A stretch of DNA of 5,661 nucleotides. Source: a bacterium (GTDB taxonomy: Bacteria; Desulfobacterota; GWC2-55-46; S146-80; JALXFI01). The stretch spans positions 1 to 5,661 of the forward strand of contig JALXFI010000231.1 in assembly GCA_027069035.1 (NCBI GenBank). Reading direction: 5' to 3'. This document shows, one piece after another, positions 5,629-5,661 of this stretch. Numbering within the stretch: position 1 is the stretch's first letter; each line of letters opens with the position of its first letter. Below the pieces are notes generated by a model, which was not told where the DNA came from, ran no database searches, and saw nothing but the letters and a program-made list of their open reading frames with translations. Both the position numbers and the translations under genes were made by a program.

Positions 5629-5661
5629 TGTTTTTTGAAGATAGTCGGCTCGGTTTTGTAA
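5628..5661 (+). CDS. possible start of the next gene (cut by window end)
   Basis: The precursor stop and a new ATG share a base (TAATG, 5626-5630). The frame stays open to the window edge and encodes MFFEDSRLGFV. Such overlaps match the other junctions in this block, which favours a real, translationally coupled gene, but the upstream ribosome site is weak (only GAAG) and eleven residues allow no family call. A transporter, peptidase or further tailoring enzyme would be expected somewhere nearby. Confidence 0.35.
   Translation, partial: MFFEDSRLGFV

Overview
The window is one dense plus-strand gene block preceded by about 260 bases of AT-rich, mostly non-coding DNA. Seven genes run from 263 to 5628 with no gap larger than 21 bases. 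Four of the last five junctions overlap, so the block looks like one transcript with translational coupling. An eighth reading frame opens at 5628 and leaves the window. The genes have clear Shine-Dalgarno sites and moderate base composition. The ExeA-type ATPase, HD-GYP protein and two radical SAM enzymes suggest a Gram-negative, probably anaerobic bacterium of the Desulfobacterota or Nitrospirota kind. That placement is inference from gene content; no marker gene is present.

Region by region: 1-262 holds the possible tail of an upstream gene, two small hairpins, three copies of an AATTGGCA element and a weak promoter candidate. 263-1072 encodes an ATPase of the ExeA/MshM/PEP-CTERM-associated class. 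1076-2068 encodes an HD-GYP c-di-GMP phosphodiesterase-type protein. 2090-2362 encodes a small PqqD-like peptide-binding protein. 2367-3458 and 3445-4521 encode two paralogous radical SAM/SPASM enzymes. 4518-5342 encodes an HPr-kinase-like P-loop protein. 5335-5628 encodes a 97-residue peptide with a hydrophobic leader and a Cys/Gly/Lys/Thr-rich tail ending in four ten-residue repeats that start with Cys.

The last five genes read as a ribosomally made, post-translationally modified peptide (RiPP) pathway. The PqqD-like protein would bind the leader, which has a YxxP motif. The two radical SAM/SPASM enzymes would modify the repeated Cys-containing core, plausibly by forming thioether cross-links. 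The HPr-kinase-like protein could phosphorylate Ser/Thr, as its relatives do in some lasso peptide clusters. The general layout (PqqD plus two radical SAM/SPASM proteins) recalls systems such as GeoRSP. The repeat pattern C-[KR]-T-G-x is not one I recognise, and it is the most promising novelty here. The ATPase and HD-GYP genes at the front of the same apparent transcript raise the possibility that the pathway is tied to c-di-GMP signalling or an envelope process. No peptidase or exporter is visible.
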